NCBI GenBank assembly: GCA_965223165.1
Contig: CBDCVQ010000014.1
Coordinates: 248,001-312,000, forward strand
Reading direction: 5' to 3'
Length of the DNA stretch: 64,000 bases
From: JABDMH01 sp965223165
GTDB lineage: Bacteria > Bacteroidota > Bacteroidia > Chitinophagales > Saprospiraceae
Of this stretch, positions 17,582 through 25,312 are shown piece by piece. The notes below the pieces were generated by a model. The model was not told where the DNA came from and made no database searches. It saw only the letters and a list, made by a program, of their open reading frames with translations. The translations under genes and the position numbers were made by a program. Within the stretch, counting starts at the first letter, position 1, and each line of letters opens with the position of its first letter.

Positions 17582-18796
17582 ATGAAGCGCCTGCTCAGCA
17601 TATACACAGACTCCTTTCGCGGGCTGAGTCGCGAGGTCTGGATCTTATCGGTCGTGATCCTGATCAACCGCAGTGGTATGATGGTGCTACCTTTCTTGGC
17701 GCTGTACTGTACAAATGAGCTATCCTTTAGCATCGTGCAGGCTGGCATCATCACCGGCAGCTATGGGGCCGGATCGCTGCTGGGCTCGTGGATTGGCGGC
17801 GTGCTCACCGATCGGGTGGGCTTTTACAAAGTCTTGATTTGGAGTCTGGTGCTCGGTGGTCTGGGCATGGCGTCCTTGATCTTTTTTCAAGATTACCTCG
17901 TGCTGGCAGCGGCCGTCTTTCTGACCAGTACCTTGGCTGATGCTTCTCGACCGCCCGTGATGGCTGCGATCTCCCTATATAGCAAACCCGAAAACCAGAC
18001 CCGCGCCATCTCACTGGTGCGTATGGCGCTCAATCTGGGTATCTCCATAGGGCCGGCGGTAGCCGGATTTATGGCTGCCTCGATCGGCTATCATTGGCTG
18101 TTCATCGTCGACGGTCTCACCTGCATTCTTGCTGCTGGCTTCCTACTGTGGAGCTTACCTCCGTCGCAGGCAAGATTCAAAGAACCGGCTGAGGCGGAGG
18201 TCGAAAAAACGACAGGGGTCTTACGAGACTACTTATACCTGCTCTTTCTGGTGGTCGCGGGGATCAACATCATGGCGTTCATGCAGATTCTTTCCACGGC
18301 ACCGCTATTCTTTCAGGAGGAACTGCATCTATCGGAAGCCCAGATAGGGCTCTTCTTCACCTTCAATGGCATTTTGGTCTTTTTGCTGGAGATGCCCCTG
18401 GTGGCTTTTTCGCAGCGAAAGTGGGAGCCCTTCAACAGCATGATCCTGGGGGCCTTCTTCATGGGATTTGGCCATCTGGCCCTCAACCTCGATACGCATT
18501 GGCTCATCATACTATTCCTGTACAACTGCTTGATCTCCTTTGGAGAGATTATCAATTTCCCCTTTGGCAATAGCTTGGCCCTGGCCCGGGCCCCCGACCA
18601 TCAAAAGGGGAAGTACATGGGTCTATGGGCCATGATGTTTTCGACGACCTTTATTATCGCACCCATCCTCGGCACCCAATTGGTGGAGTTCTTTGGATTC
18701 CATCGTACTTGGCTGGTGATCGCCGCGATCAATTTTGCTTCGATCCCGGGATTTATCTGGATAAAAAACCGATGGAGGAGCCTCGTGCACATTTAG
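17582..18796 (+). CDS. MFS family transporter
   Basis: A 404-residue major facilitator superfamily protein with about 12 hydrophobic helices. The ATG at 17582 is preferred over an upstream TTG because that TTG lies in the promoter candidate. Between helices 2 and 3 is the MFS motif-A-like GSWIGGVLTDRVGFYKVL. Helix 5 has LNLGISIGPAVAGFMAA. A central cytoplasmic loop (about residues 195-215) separates the two halves. The substrate cannot be predicted; the motif-A type is common among drug/metabolite exporters. It is followed 16 bp later by a thioesterase gene on the same strand, probably co-transcribed. Confidence 0.9.
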   Translation: MKRLLSIYTDSFRGLSREVWILSVVILINRSGMMVLPFLALYCTNELSFSIVQAGIITGSYGAGSLLGSWIGGVLTDRVGFYKVLIWSLVLGGLGMASLIFFQDYLVLAAAVFLTSTLADASRPPVMAAISLYSKPENQTRAISLVRMALNLGISIGPAVAGFMAASIGYHWLFIVDGLTCILAAGFLLWSLPPSQARFKEPAEAEVEKTTGVLRDYLYLLFLVVAGINIMAFMQILSTAPLFFQEELHLSEAQIGLFFTFNGILVFLLEMPLVAFSQRKWEPFNSMILGAFFMGFGHLALNLDTHWLIILFLYNCLISFGEIINFPFGNSLALARAPDHQKGKYMGLWAMMFSTTFIIAPILGTQLVEFFGFHRTWLVIAAINFASIPGFIWIKNRWRSLVHI

Positions 18797-18812
18797 TCAC
18801 CGAAGATTTCTA

Positions 18813-19262
18813 ATGGACCTACATAGTTTTCCATTCGTCTACCGATCAGCCCTCAAGTGGGGAGAAATGGACAGTCTGGGGCACGTCAACAATGCCGTCT
18901 ACTTCCGCTACCTCGAAGAGGCCCGCATCGACGCATTCCGGACCCTGGACCTACTCGTAAGGCCAGATGACACAGCCGGACCCGTGCTAGCGTATATCGA
19001 CTGCCAGTTTAAGCACCAGACGACCTATCCCGATCAAATGATCGTGGGCAGTTGGATATCCCAGATCGGCCGTACCAGCATGACGATCATGCATCGGGTA
19101 TTCAGTCAAAAGGACCAGGTGATCGTCGCCGAAAGTAAGTCCGTCGTGGTGCTGATCAACTATGAATCCTCGGAAAAAATCCCCATTAGCGCCAAGTTAC
19201 GGGAGACGATACGACGGATTCAAGCACAGGTAGATCTCGACTCTCTATCAGGCCAGTCATAG
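18813..19262 (+). CDS. acyl-CoA thioesterase, 4-hydroxybenzoyl-CoA thioesterase (hotdog) family
   Basis: A 149-residue single-hotdog protein. The segment WGEMDSLGHVNNAVYFRYLEEARIDAF is the signature of the 4HBT/YbgC group, with the catalytic Asp in EMDSLGHVNN. It would hydrolyse acyl- or aroyl-CoA thioesters in the cytoplasm. It lies 16 bp after the MFS gene and its last 6 bp overlap the end of the convergent tryptophanase gene. Length is typical for the family. Confidence 0.9.
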   Translation: MDLHSFPFVYRSALKWGEMDSLGHVNNAVYFRYLEEARIDAFRTLDLLVRPDDTAGPVLAYIDCQFKHQTTYPDQMIVGSWISQIGRTSMTIMHRVFSQKDQVIVAESKSVVVLINYESSEKIPISAKLRETIRRIQAQVDLDSLSGQS

Positions 19263-20627
19263 CTTTTCCATCCAGCAGGAAAAGTGCCGGAGAAAAGCGG
19301 GCTCCTGCACGATGCGATAGCCCCGATAGGTCCTTCGCTCCTTCCATACCTCTTCGATCGCCTCTATCAGGTAGTCAAAGTGACTCTGCGTGTAGACCCT
19401 GCGGGGAAAGGCCAGTCGCACCAGCTCAAATGGACTAGCTACCGGGTGACCTTGCTCGTCCTTCTGTCCAAACATCAGCGTGCCCAGCTCCACGGTGCGG
19501 ATACCTCCCTTCTCGTAGAGGGCATTGACCAGGGCGATCCCAGGAAACTGCAAGGGTGGAATATGATCCATAAACTTCTTGGCATCTATGAATACGGCAT
19601 GCCCCCCTGCGGGCTTGACCAGTGGGACTCCCATCTGGTCCAACCGATCCAGTACATAATCCACCGTGGCATGTCGGTATCGCTGATAGTCCAGCTCCAA
19701 GGCTTCTCCCAATCCCACGGCGATCACCTCCAGGTCTCTGCCAGCCAGTCCTCCATACGTCGGAAACCCCTCCCGTAAGATCAGGGCATTCTTGAAATCT
19801 TCGGCCCAGCTATCATCCTGGCACACAAAGAAACCGCCAATATTGGCCAAGCCGTCTTTTTTCAGACTCATGGTGGCGGCATCGGCGTAAGAGAAGATTT
19901 CCTGCGCGATGGTATGTAGGGATTGCTCCGCATAACCCGCCTCGCGCTGCCGAATGAAATAAGCATTCTCTGCGAAGCGGCAAGCGTCGATGATCAAAGG
20001 AATGCCGTGTCGCTGGAGCAGATACTTCACCTCCCTTATATTTTGCATGGACACGGGTTGGCCCCCACCCGTATTGTTGGTCACCGTGATCATCGCAAAG
20101 GGAATCCGATCCTGGCCTTCTGCTTTGAGGCACTGCTCTAGCCGCTCCAGGTCCATATTGCCCTTGAATGGATAGTCTGAGGATAGGTCATAGCCTTCTC
20201 GGCACAACAAATTGACGGCTTTGGCACCGGCAAATTCGATGTTGGCCCGCGTCGTGTCAAAGTGACTGTTGTTGGGGATGACGTCTCCCGGCTTGATGCG
20301 TGTCATGGCCAAAAGGCCCTCGGCGGCGCGGCCTTGATGGGTCGGAAAGATGTGCCGCATGCCGGTAATATCCTGAACGGTGTCCCGAAACCGCTTCCAG
20401 GAGCGACTCCCGGCATAACTTTCGTCACCCAGCATGAGTGCAGCCCACTGCTGGGTGGACATGGCTCCTGTCCCGCTATCTGTCAATAGATCAATGACAC
20501 AATCTTCGGCATCGAGTAGAAAGATGTTGTGGTGCGCTTCTTCCAATCGAGCGTGACGCTCCGTGTCGGAAATGACGTGAATGGGTTCGGTCATCTTTAT
20601 GCGAAAGGGTTCTATGATAGACTTCAT
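19257..20627 (-). CDS. tnaA: tryptophanase (beta-eliminating lyase, PLP)
   Basis: A 456-residue PLP enzyme of the tryptophanase/tyrosine phenol-lyase family, which splits tryptophan into indole, pyruvate and ammonia. The Schiff-base lysine lies in the segment SLKKDGLANIGGFF. Family landmarks are HQGRAAEG, VTNNTGGGQPVSM and IDACRFAENAYFI. Two positions that separate the two enzymes favour tryptophanase: HFDTT (tyrosine phenol-lyases have a Thr in place of the Asp) and the C-terminal GIRTVELGT (tyrosine phenol-lyases have an Arg in MERG). No tnaC-like leader or Trp permease is adjacent. A start at the second Met, 11 codons in, is also possible. Confidence 0.9.
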   Translation of the reverse strand: MKSIIEPFRIKMTEPIHVISDTERHARLEEAHHNIFLLDAEDCVIDLLTDSGTGAMSTQQWAALMLGDESYAGSRSWKRFRDTVQDITGMRHIFPTHQGRAAEGLLAMTRIKPGDVIPNNSHFDTTRANIEFAGAKAVNLLCREGYDLSSDYPFKGNMDLERLEQCLKAEGQDRIPFAMITVTNNTGGGQPVSMQNIREVKYLLQRHGIPLIIDACRFAENAYFIRQREAGYAEQSLHTIAQEIFSYADAATMSLKKDGLANIGGFFVCQDDSWAEDFKNALILREGFPTYGGLAGRDLEVIAVGLGEALELDYQRYRHATVDYVLDRLDQMGVPLVKPAGGHAVFIDAKKFMDHIPPLQFPGIALVNALYEKGGIRTVELGTLMFGQKDEQGHPVASPFELVRLAFPRRVYTQSHFDYLIEAIEEVWKERRTYRGYRIVQEPAFLRHFSCWMEKL

Positions 20628-20739
20628 GATTTCAGATTTATGAAACGGAAAATACGGGCGGACATCCGCCGATCCAGCTCTTGAAAAGGAAGGAGAAGTC
20701 TCTCTATGAGAAGGGCACCATCACCAGCACGTAGCGGAG

Positions 20740-21557
20740 ATGCTTACACTGGTTGCCCGTCTTTCGCAAGAATTGCATGGAGCAAAGGTAGGAAGAATTG
20801 GTGGAGCAGGCGGTGGTGATGCAGGAAGTCCAGGCGTGAAGGGAGGTGCTTGGCGAGATCATCCTGAGCCCATGCAGTTCGTGTCGGGATCGATGGGAAG
20901 GCAGCATGTTCAATTTGCGGCACCGCACTTCTATTCGATTGCCAATTGAGATTGAATCGTTTCATGCTATGGTTTAACGAAACTGCCCCAATGGATGGAG
21001 CATCACGGAAGGGTCCTGCGATTCGGGCTGCCATAGCCACTACTACTACTTCGAGTCCATCCATCCCTTTGAAGATGGCATTGGTCGAGTAGATAGAGCA
21101 ATTGCTGAAAAGGCTTTATCAGAGGGTATTACGGCACCACTGATCATCCGTCTCTCTCAAACTATCGAAAAGACGGAGTCGTTGCTAAGATGCCCTGCAG
21201 GATGCCCAGAGCTGCAATGAAATTGCGGAATCGATCATCTACTTTGTGGACGTTGTGTTGATAGCCCTGGAGGAGTCCGATTGGCAAATAACCTTTATTC
21301 TCAAAAAGGCAAGGTTCTTCGACCGTTTTAGGCACCTTTTAAACGCTCGTCAGTTAAAGGTGATACGGAGAATGTTGGAAGAGGGACCCAGGGGGTTTGA
21401 GGGCGGAATGACTGCTAGAAAGTATGTCGCGATCGCCATAACATCCAAGGCCACGGCCACTCGTGATCTGCAAGACTTGGCTCTACGCTCTAATTTGAAG
21501 CATATCGGTGGTGGTCAAAGTACCCGATACGAGCTGGGCCTCGGGCATCTCGACTAG
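20740..21557 (+). pseudogene. decayed Fic-domain AMPylase gene
   Basis: Remains of a Fic family protein can be followed through several frames. MQFVSGSMGRQHVQFAAPHF is followed, after a frame change near 20937, by RFMLWFNETAP...PAIRAAIA. A one-base loss at about 21038 leads to YYFESIHPFEDGIGR, where the active-site motif normally reads HPFxDGNGR. After another frame change near 21170-21200 comes NEIAESIIYFVDVVL and the winged-helix C-terminus RQLKVIRRMLEEGPRGFEGG...TSKATATRDLQDL. At least three frameshifts make it nonfunctional as an intact protein. Its end overlaps the convergent DUF5995 gene by 4 bp. The 112 bp before it hold nothing recognisable. Confidence 0.85.
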
Positions 21558-22300
21558 GTTTCTAGCTTGTGAATCCGCTCAGCAACCGTTCCGCGCTCGC
21601 CGATGCGGATGATGCTAAAGAGTAGGCGCACCACAAATCCGGAGGGATAGATCTTGCGAGCTAACTCGGCCACCTTCACGTCCCGTAGCTTGATTTCTTC
21701 GTCCCAGTCGGCTGCGGCGGACAGCTTTTCGGCAAAACGCCAAGCCCCGTCTCGGGCAATTTCCATACTGAAGTCGATGAGGAAATTGTCCACCTTCCGT
21801 GTCCATCGCAAAATCTTCTTCAGGGTGGGCCAGATGCTGGCTAGGTCATTCTCCACGCTGGTCACGAGCCTGGATAGGATCTGGTTGATCTTGTTGAAGT
21901 CGGCTTTGAGGTCTTCAAGATTCTGCCCTTTGGATACCTCGGCCGCAGCAATACCAAGATCAAGGTTGATATGTGCATTCATGCCCAGCAACAGGTGCTG
22001 CAGTACGATTGGCCAGTAGGAGGAGGATGCCTTAAACGCTCGCAACCATGATTGTGTTACTGGTTGACCAGCCTCAAACGCGTGATAGGCCTCCAGGTAC
22101 CTTGTGGCAAATAGCACATCTAATCGCTCCATGCGATGCTTGTCCTCAAAAAAACCATCCGCGATGCCCTGTTTCACCTCCGCGGTCACTTGGCGATAGA
22201 GCGCTGCGAAATAGCCAAGCGGATGCTGATCCGTCTTCGATTTGGCGATGATCGCATCGAGGGCAGCCAGCACATCATCGATAGAGTTTATTGGTGGCAT
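21554..22300 (-). CDS. DUF5995 family protein
   Basis: A 248-residue, mostly alpha-helical cytoplasmic protein. The N-terminal IDDVLAALDAIIAKSKTDQHPLGYFAALYRQVT and MERLDVLFATRYLEAYHAF match what I know of DUF5995, a family of unknown function seen in Bacteroidota and actinobacteria. The central LLGMNAHINLDLGIAAAEV is its most conserved segment and could hold polar active-site residues (N, H, D), but no activity is established to my knowledge. No partner gene is obvious; the neighbours on both sides are decaying. Confidence 0.8.
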   Translation of the reverse strand: MPPINSIDDVLAALDAIIAKSKTDQHPLGYFAALYRQVTAEVKQGIADGFFEDKHRMERLDVLFATRYLEAYHAFEAGQPVTQSWLRAFKASSSYWPIVLQHLLLGMNAHINLDLGIAAAEVSKGQNLEDLKADFNKINQILSRLVTSVENDLASIWPTLKKILRWTRKVDNFLIDFSMEIARDGAWRFAEKLSAAADWDEEIKLRDVKVAELARKIYPSGFVVRLLFSIIRIGERGTVAERIHKLET

Positions 22301-22367
22301 GTTGGATCTGTTGGAGTGACTACACCATACAACTTACGTAAAGTGTCATACAATGGCAAAAGTGTTA

Positions 22368-22650
22368 CTAGCCCATGATCGGGATCCAAGTATCCTCCTC
22401 TGAGAGCGGATCATTGTTGTGGTATTTGGCGCCCAGGACCTCAAAGTGTGGTCGTTGGTCCAAGCGGTACGCTGAAGTGGGCAGCCATTTGCTGGTAGAA
22501 GGCCCGGCCAATACGGTTTGGGATTTCCTCACGCCAAGGCATAAAACTGTGCCGCAATGCTGCGGTCTTATTGTCGATTAAGGGCATAGTCAGATACGCT
22601 CCGACCGGCTCTTTCCTGAGTGGGGTTTCAAATGCCCGACTGAAGATTCA
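22368..22650 (-). pseudogene. remnant of a GyrI-like/AraC effector-binding domain protein
   Basis: Two minus-strand pieces join across a frameshift near 22470. The first reads VGAYLTMPLIDNKTAALRHSF then MPWREEIPNRIG, the conserved core of GyrI-like small-molecule-binding domains. The second reads RPHFEVLGAKYHNNDP then LSEEDTWIPI, the typical C-terminal end of AraC-type effector-binding domains. An in-frame stop lies just upstream and no DNA-binding part is present. The 22651-22769 gap shows nothing else. Confidence 0.7.
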
Positions 22651-22769
22651 TCGCTTGGTAGCCTACGTTATGCGTTACGGACCTGCAGTGGACTCGCACC
22701 CGCGAGCAGATACTTTGACGATTTCAGGGCCGGAGAGGATGAAGCCTCTGTACGATCAGCCAAATACGC

Positions 22770-23282
22770 CTACTTCTTCTTTTGATACAACCCATCAAAT
22801 AGTGTCTGCCACTCGGTCTCACCGTCCGACGAACTTTCCCAGTGCTGCCGTACGGTCCCATCATCATTGGGGGTCCAGGTGATGCGGTGAAAAACGGGTT
22901 TGCCTTCACGGTTTTTCATCTCGCCGCTGCGAAGCACCATATTTAAACCTTCCAGTTTGCCAGACAGCCGAAGGCTTTGGCCCTGGTTGTCTACCCATGT
23001 CTGATGCCACTGTCCATCTTGAGGATCATAGTAGTTGTAAGAGGAGCCGCTGTAACCCGCCGAGGCACTCGTCCAGTTCTCCTGCATGATGCAACCGTCC
23101 TGGAGCAAGACGATATGGTTGGTGCCGGCAGGATTGCCGTTGGCCGTGGCTTCCCAGTCCCCCAACCAGAAGTGAAATTGCTGATATTCTTCTTTACAGC
23201 ATGGACACGGCTTTTCCTCATCCTGTGCATGCAAAGTCGTAGCTGATAGGAGCAAGGTGAGGATGAATGCGATCTTTCTCAT
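22770..23282 (-). CDS. secreted DUF1579-like protein
   Basis: A 170-residue protein with a clear signal peptide (MRKIAFILTLLLSATTLHAQ). The mature part starts with a cysteine-rich CPCCKEEYQQ followed by FHFWLGDWEATANGNPAGTNHI. That is the start of a lipocalin-like beta-barrel as in DUF1579 and related proteins with WxGxW-type openings. Later strands include GSSYNYYDPQDGQWHQTWVD and HRITWTPNDDGTVRQHWE. The function of such proteins is unknown; ligand binding is possible. It is a single gene between two pseudogenes. Confidence 0.7.
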   Translation of the reverse strand: MRKIAFILTLLLSATTLHAQDEEKPCPCCKEEYQQFHFWLGDWEATANGNPAGTNHIVLLQDGCIMQENWTSASAGYSGSSYNYYDPQDGQWHQTWVDNQGQSLRLSGKLEGLNMVLRSGEMKNREGKPVFHRITWTPNDDGTVRQHWESSSDGETEWQTLFDGLYQKKK

Positions 23283-23443
23283 CGTCTGCTTTCATTGTGT
23301 TTGATGTATCTAAAAGTAACCCTTTTTTGAGGGGAGTGCATGGTGGATGCCAAGTAGACGCCCTTGCTGTACAGTAGGTGCTCCGTGGCTACGCGTGTGG
23401 TGCTTCAAGATCTTGGAGGCCGCTTCTTCCGCTGGCCTGTTGA

Positions 23444-23724
23444 TCAATCGGCGACTTTGATGATCCGGCCTAGAAATCGGATCTGCCGCTGGCCATGTAG
23501 GGTCACAACGTACAGTCCTGTGGGCAGACCGCTCAGATCCATGGTGATCTGTTGGTGATTTCTGGCGGTGACTCCAACGGGTACGGCCCGTCCGATCGCA
23601 TCTTCCGTGATCAATTCGTCGACAAACCCTCTGGGATCTGGGCCGTAAGCCATGAGGCAAATCCTGTGATCAAAAAGATGGAGAGGATCATCAGCGGCGA
23701 TCGGATATTCCTCAGACAAGTCAT
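23444..23724 (-). pseudogene. frameshifted secreted protein with T9SS-type C-terminal end
   Basis: An ATG ending at 23724 opens a frame with a convincing signal peptide (SPLMILSIFLITGFASWLTAQ) but stops after 37 codons at 23611. Another frame that overlaps it continues to 23444 and carries a sequence like a type IX sorting domain: MDLSGLPTGLYVVTLHGQR then FLGRIIKVAD. Joining the two frames would give a roughly 90-residue secreted protein, so a frameshift or an internal deletion of a larger gene is likely. The function of the lost part is unknown. Confidence 0.55.
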
Positions 23725-23761
23725 ACGCTACTAAAACGATGGAAACGGACCAAAAAAGGTC

Positions 23762-24304
23762 TCAAACCAGTCCCAAATCTTCTTTGTTGGTTTGCAGCAC
23801 TCCGATGATGAACGTGATCAGTTCATTAAGCTCCAGGTCCAGGAGGGCGGCCCCTCGCCGCACTTCTTCGCGGTCTACTTTGGCAGCAAAGGTCTTGGTT
23901 TTGAACTTTTTCATGACAGACTTGGCCTTCATGCCTTCCAGGCCGGTCGGTCGCACCAGGCTCGCCGCGACAATGAAACCCGTGAGCTCGTCCGCAGCCA
24001 CGATACACTTATCCAGCAGCGTATTTCTGGGGACGTTCCAGATCGTGTAGTGCCCAGCGATCGCATGGGCTATGTCGGTCTCACCCATTTCCTCCAGCTT
24101 TCGGACAATGATACTCGGATGTTGCTCGGGGTATTTTTCGTAGTCGGCGTCGTGCAGCAGGCCCACCACGGCAAACTGTTCTTCGTCTTGGTCATATTTC
24201 CGGGCCATGGCCCGCATCACGGCTGACACCGTGTGGGCGTGCTTGCGGAGCGATTCCGTCTCGGTCATCTCGTAAAGGAGGTCTTTTGCTTCTTCGAAAG
24301 TCAT
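23762..24304 (-). CDS. HD-domain putative phosphohydrolase
   Basis: A 180-residue HD-superfamily protein. Candidate metal ligands are the His in LRKHAHTVSAVM and the HD pair in VVGLLHDADYEKYPEQH; further His residues are in IAHAIAGHYTIW and Asp in CIVAADELTGFI, a pattern matching predicted HDIG-type hydrolases. The start at 24304 (MTFEEAKDLL) is preferred over one 30 bp upstream because the extra residues are not conserved-looking. Relatives act on nucleotides or related phosphate esters; the substrate here is unknown. No operon partner. Confidence 0.85.
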   Translation of the reverse strand: MTFEEAKDLLYEMTETESLRKHAHTVSAVMRAMARKYDQDEEQFAVVGLLHDADYEKYPEQHPSIIVRKLEEMGETDIAHAIAGHYTIWNVPRNTLLDKCIVAADELTGFIVAASLVRPTGLEGMKAKSVMKKFKTKTFAAKVDREEVRRGAALLDLELNELITFIIGVLQTNKEDLGLV

Positions 24305-24394
24305 TGCGTTGTAGTTGACGGTGTAAGTTAGCAAAGGGTGGTGGCAATTTATGAGACATACAGAGAGACCGCAGAATGTAGGTTCTGCGCTACC

Positions 24395-24680
24395 GTCTTA
24401 TGGTTCCCCGTGGAAGCCGAATCCATATTCGCCGACCCATGCTGCGCAATGTCCCGCCATCCCCTCGACAAAGGCGAATCTATATTCGCCGACCCACTGC
24501 GCTATCGTCCGATGTCTCCACACGGCAAAAGTGAATCCACGTTGGCCAACATCCTACCCAATATCCTCACCATCCCCTCGACAAAGGCGAATCCTCATTC
24601 GCCGACCCCTTGGCAATGTCTCATGGTGTCCACGATAAAGGCGAATCTACATTCGCCGATCAACTCCGCCGACCCACTCG
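24395..24680 (+). repeat. REP-like hairpins on the 3' side of the RAYT gene
   Basis: Short palindromes of the same type as the large array: GGCGAATCTATATTCGCC at 24473-24490, and versions with other loops at 24586-24603 and 24640-24657, each followed by GCCGACCC-like or GCCGAT sequence. A degenerate copy lies near 24416-24434. Spacing is irregular, unlike the array at 25313-27640. These fill the non-coding stretch between the HD gene and the RAYT gene. Confidence 0.85.
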
Positions 24681-24687
24681 ATGGACG

Positions 24688-25254
24688 CTATTTTTTCACC
24701 GGTGGTCGGCCGGGATAGAAGATATCGTTCGGAACGGGATCGCGAATATAAAGCCATCGATTGGTCGGCAGTTGATGCTTCACATGTTGCTTCCGTAAAT
24801 AATCAATGGCTCCCAGCATATGACTAGGGTTTCTGATCAGTTGATCATGAAAACTTTTCTGCCATCGGAATAAGGGATATTCGTGCTGATTATCTCTTCC
24901 ATGCGTCGCTAGAAAGCCATCTCTTGCCTTGAGCAGGGCACCGTGCCAATTTAAGCATTGGTAGGTATTGTCGGGGCGACCGTAAGAGAGAATCTGATTA
25001 ATCCTGGTCGAACTGACGCGCTTGATTGTCTGCATGATCTGGGAGATATTGCTGCCCTTTCTGACTTGGATGATCAGATGGATATGATCCGGATTAAGCT
25101 TAAAGCCAATTAACGCAGCGCGCTTCACAGCGACGGATTGCATGATGGCCTCACTGACTACCGCTGCCAGTGCATCCTCGCCGAGGAAGGGGATGCGGTG
25201 AATCGTGTTCGTTGTCACCAGGTAAGCTGCGTTGGCCAGATGAATTCGGTGCAT
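24688..25254 (-). CDS. REP-associated tyrosine transposase (RAYT, Y1 HUH family)
   Basis: A 188-residue protein of the IS200-like/RAYT transposase family. The HUH-type metal-binding motif reads NPDHIHLIIQ (H57, H59). Also present are the RAYT-typical segment RWQKSFHDQLIRN (130-142) and the candidate nucleophile Tyr152 in AIDYLRKQH. Such enzymes nick and rejoin single-stranded DNA at small palindromes. Here palindromes of one family lie on both sides, including a very large tandem array upstream, which is the arrangement expected of a REP/RAYT system. All key residues appear intact. Unlike IS200 elements, no terminal ends defining a simple IS are visible. Confidence 0.88.
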   Translation of the reverse strand: MHRIHLANAAYLVTTNTIHRIPFLGEDALAAVVSEAIMQSVAVKRAALIGFKLNPDHIHLIIQVRKGSNISQIMQTIKRVSSTRINQILSYGRPDNTYQCLNWHGALLKARDGFLATHGRDNQHEYPLFRWQKSFHDQLIRNPSHMLGAIDYLRKQHVKHQLPTNRWLYIRDPVPNDIFYPGRPPVKK

Positions 25255-25312
25255 GGCAAGATGGTTGGGTGGACTTCAACAAAATAGCCTTTTGTGGGTG
25301 AGCTTGGCCAAC

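Noticed and set aside
19257..20627. Tyrosine phenol-lyase
   Set aside because: The Asp in HFDTT and the VELG sequence replace the Thr and Arg (MERG) typical of that enzyme, favouring tryptophanase.
20744..21064. A 106-codon minus-strand frame
   Set aside because: Antisense to the recognisable Fic pseudogene.
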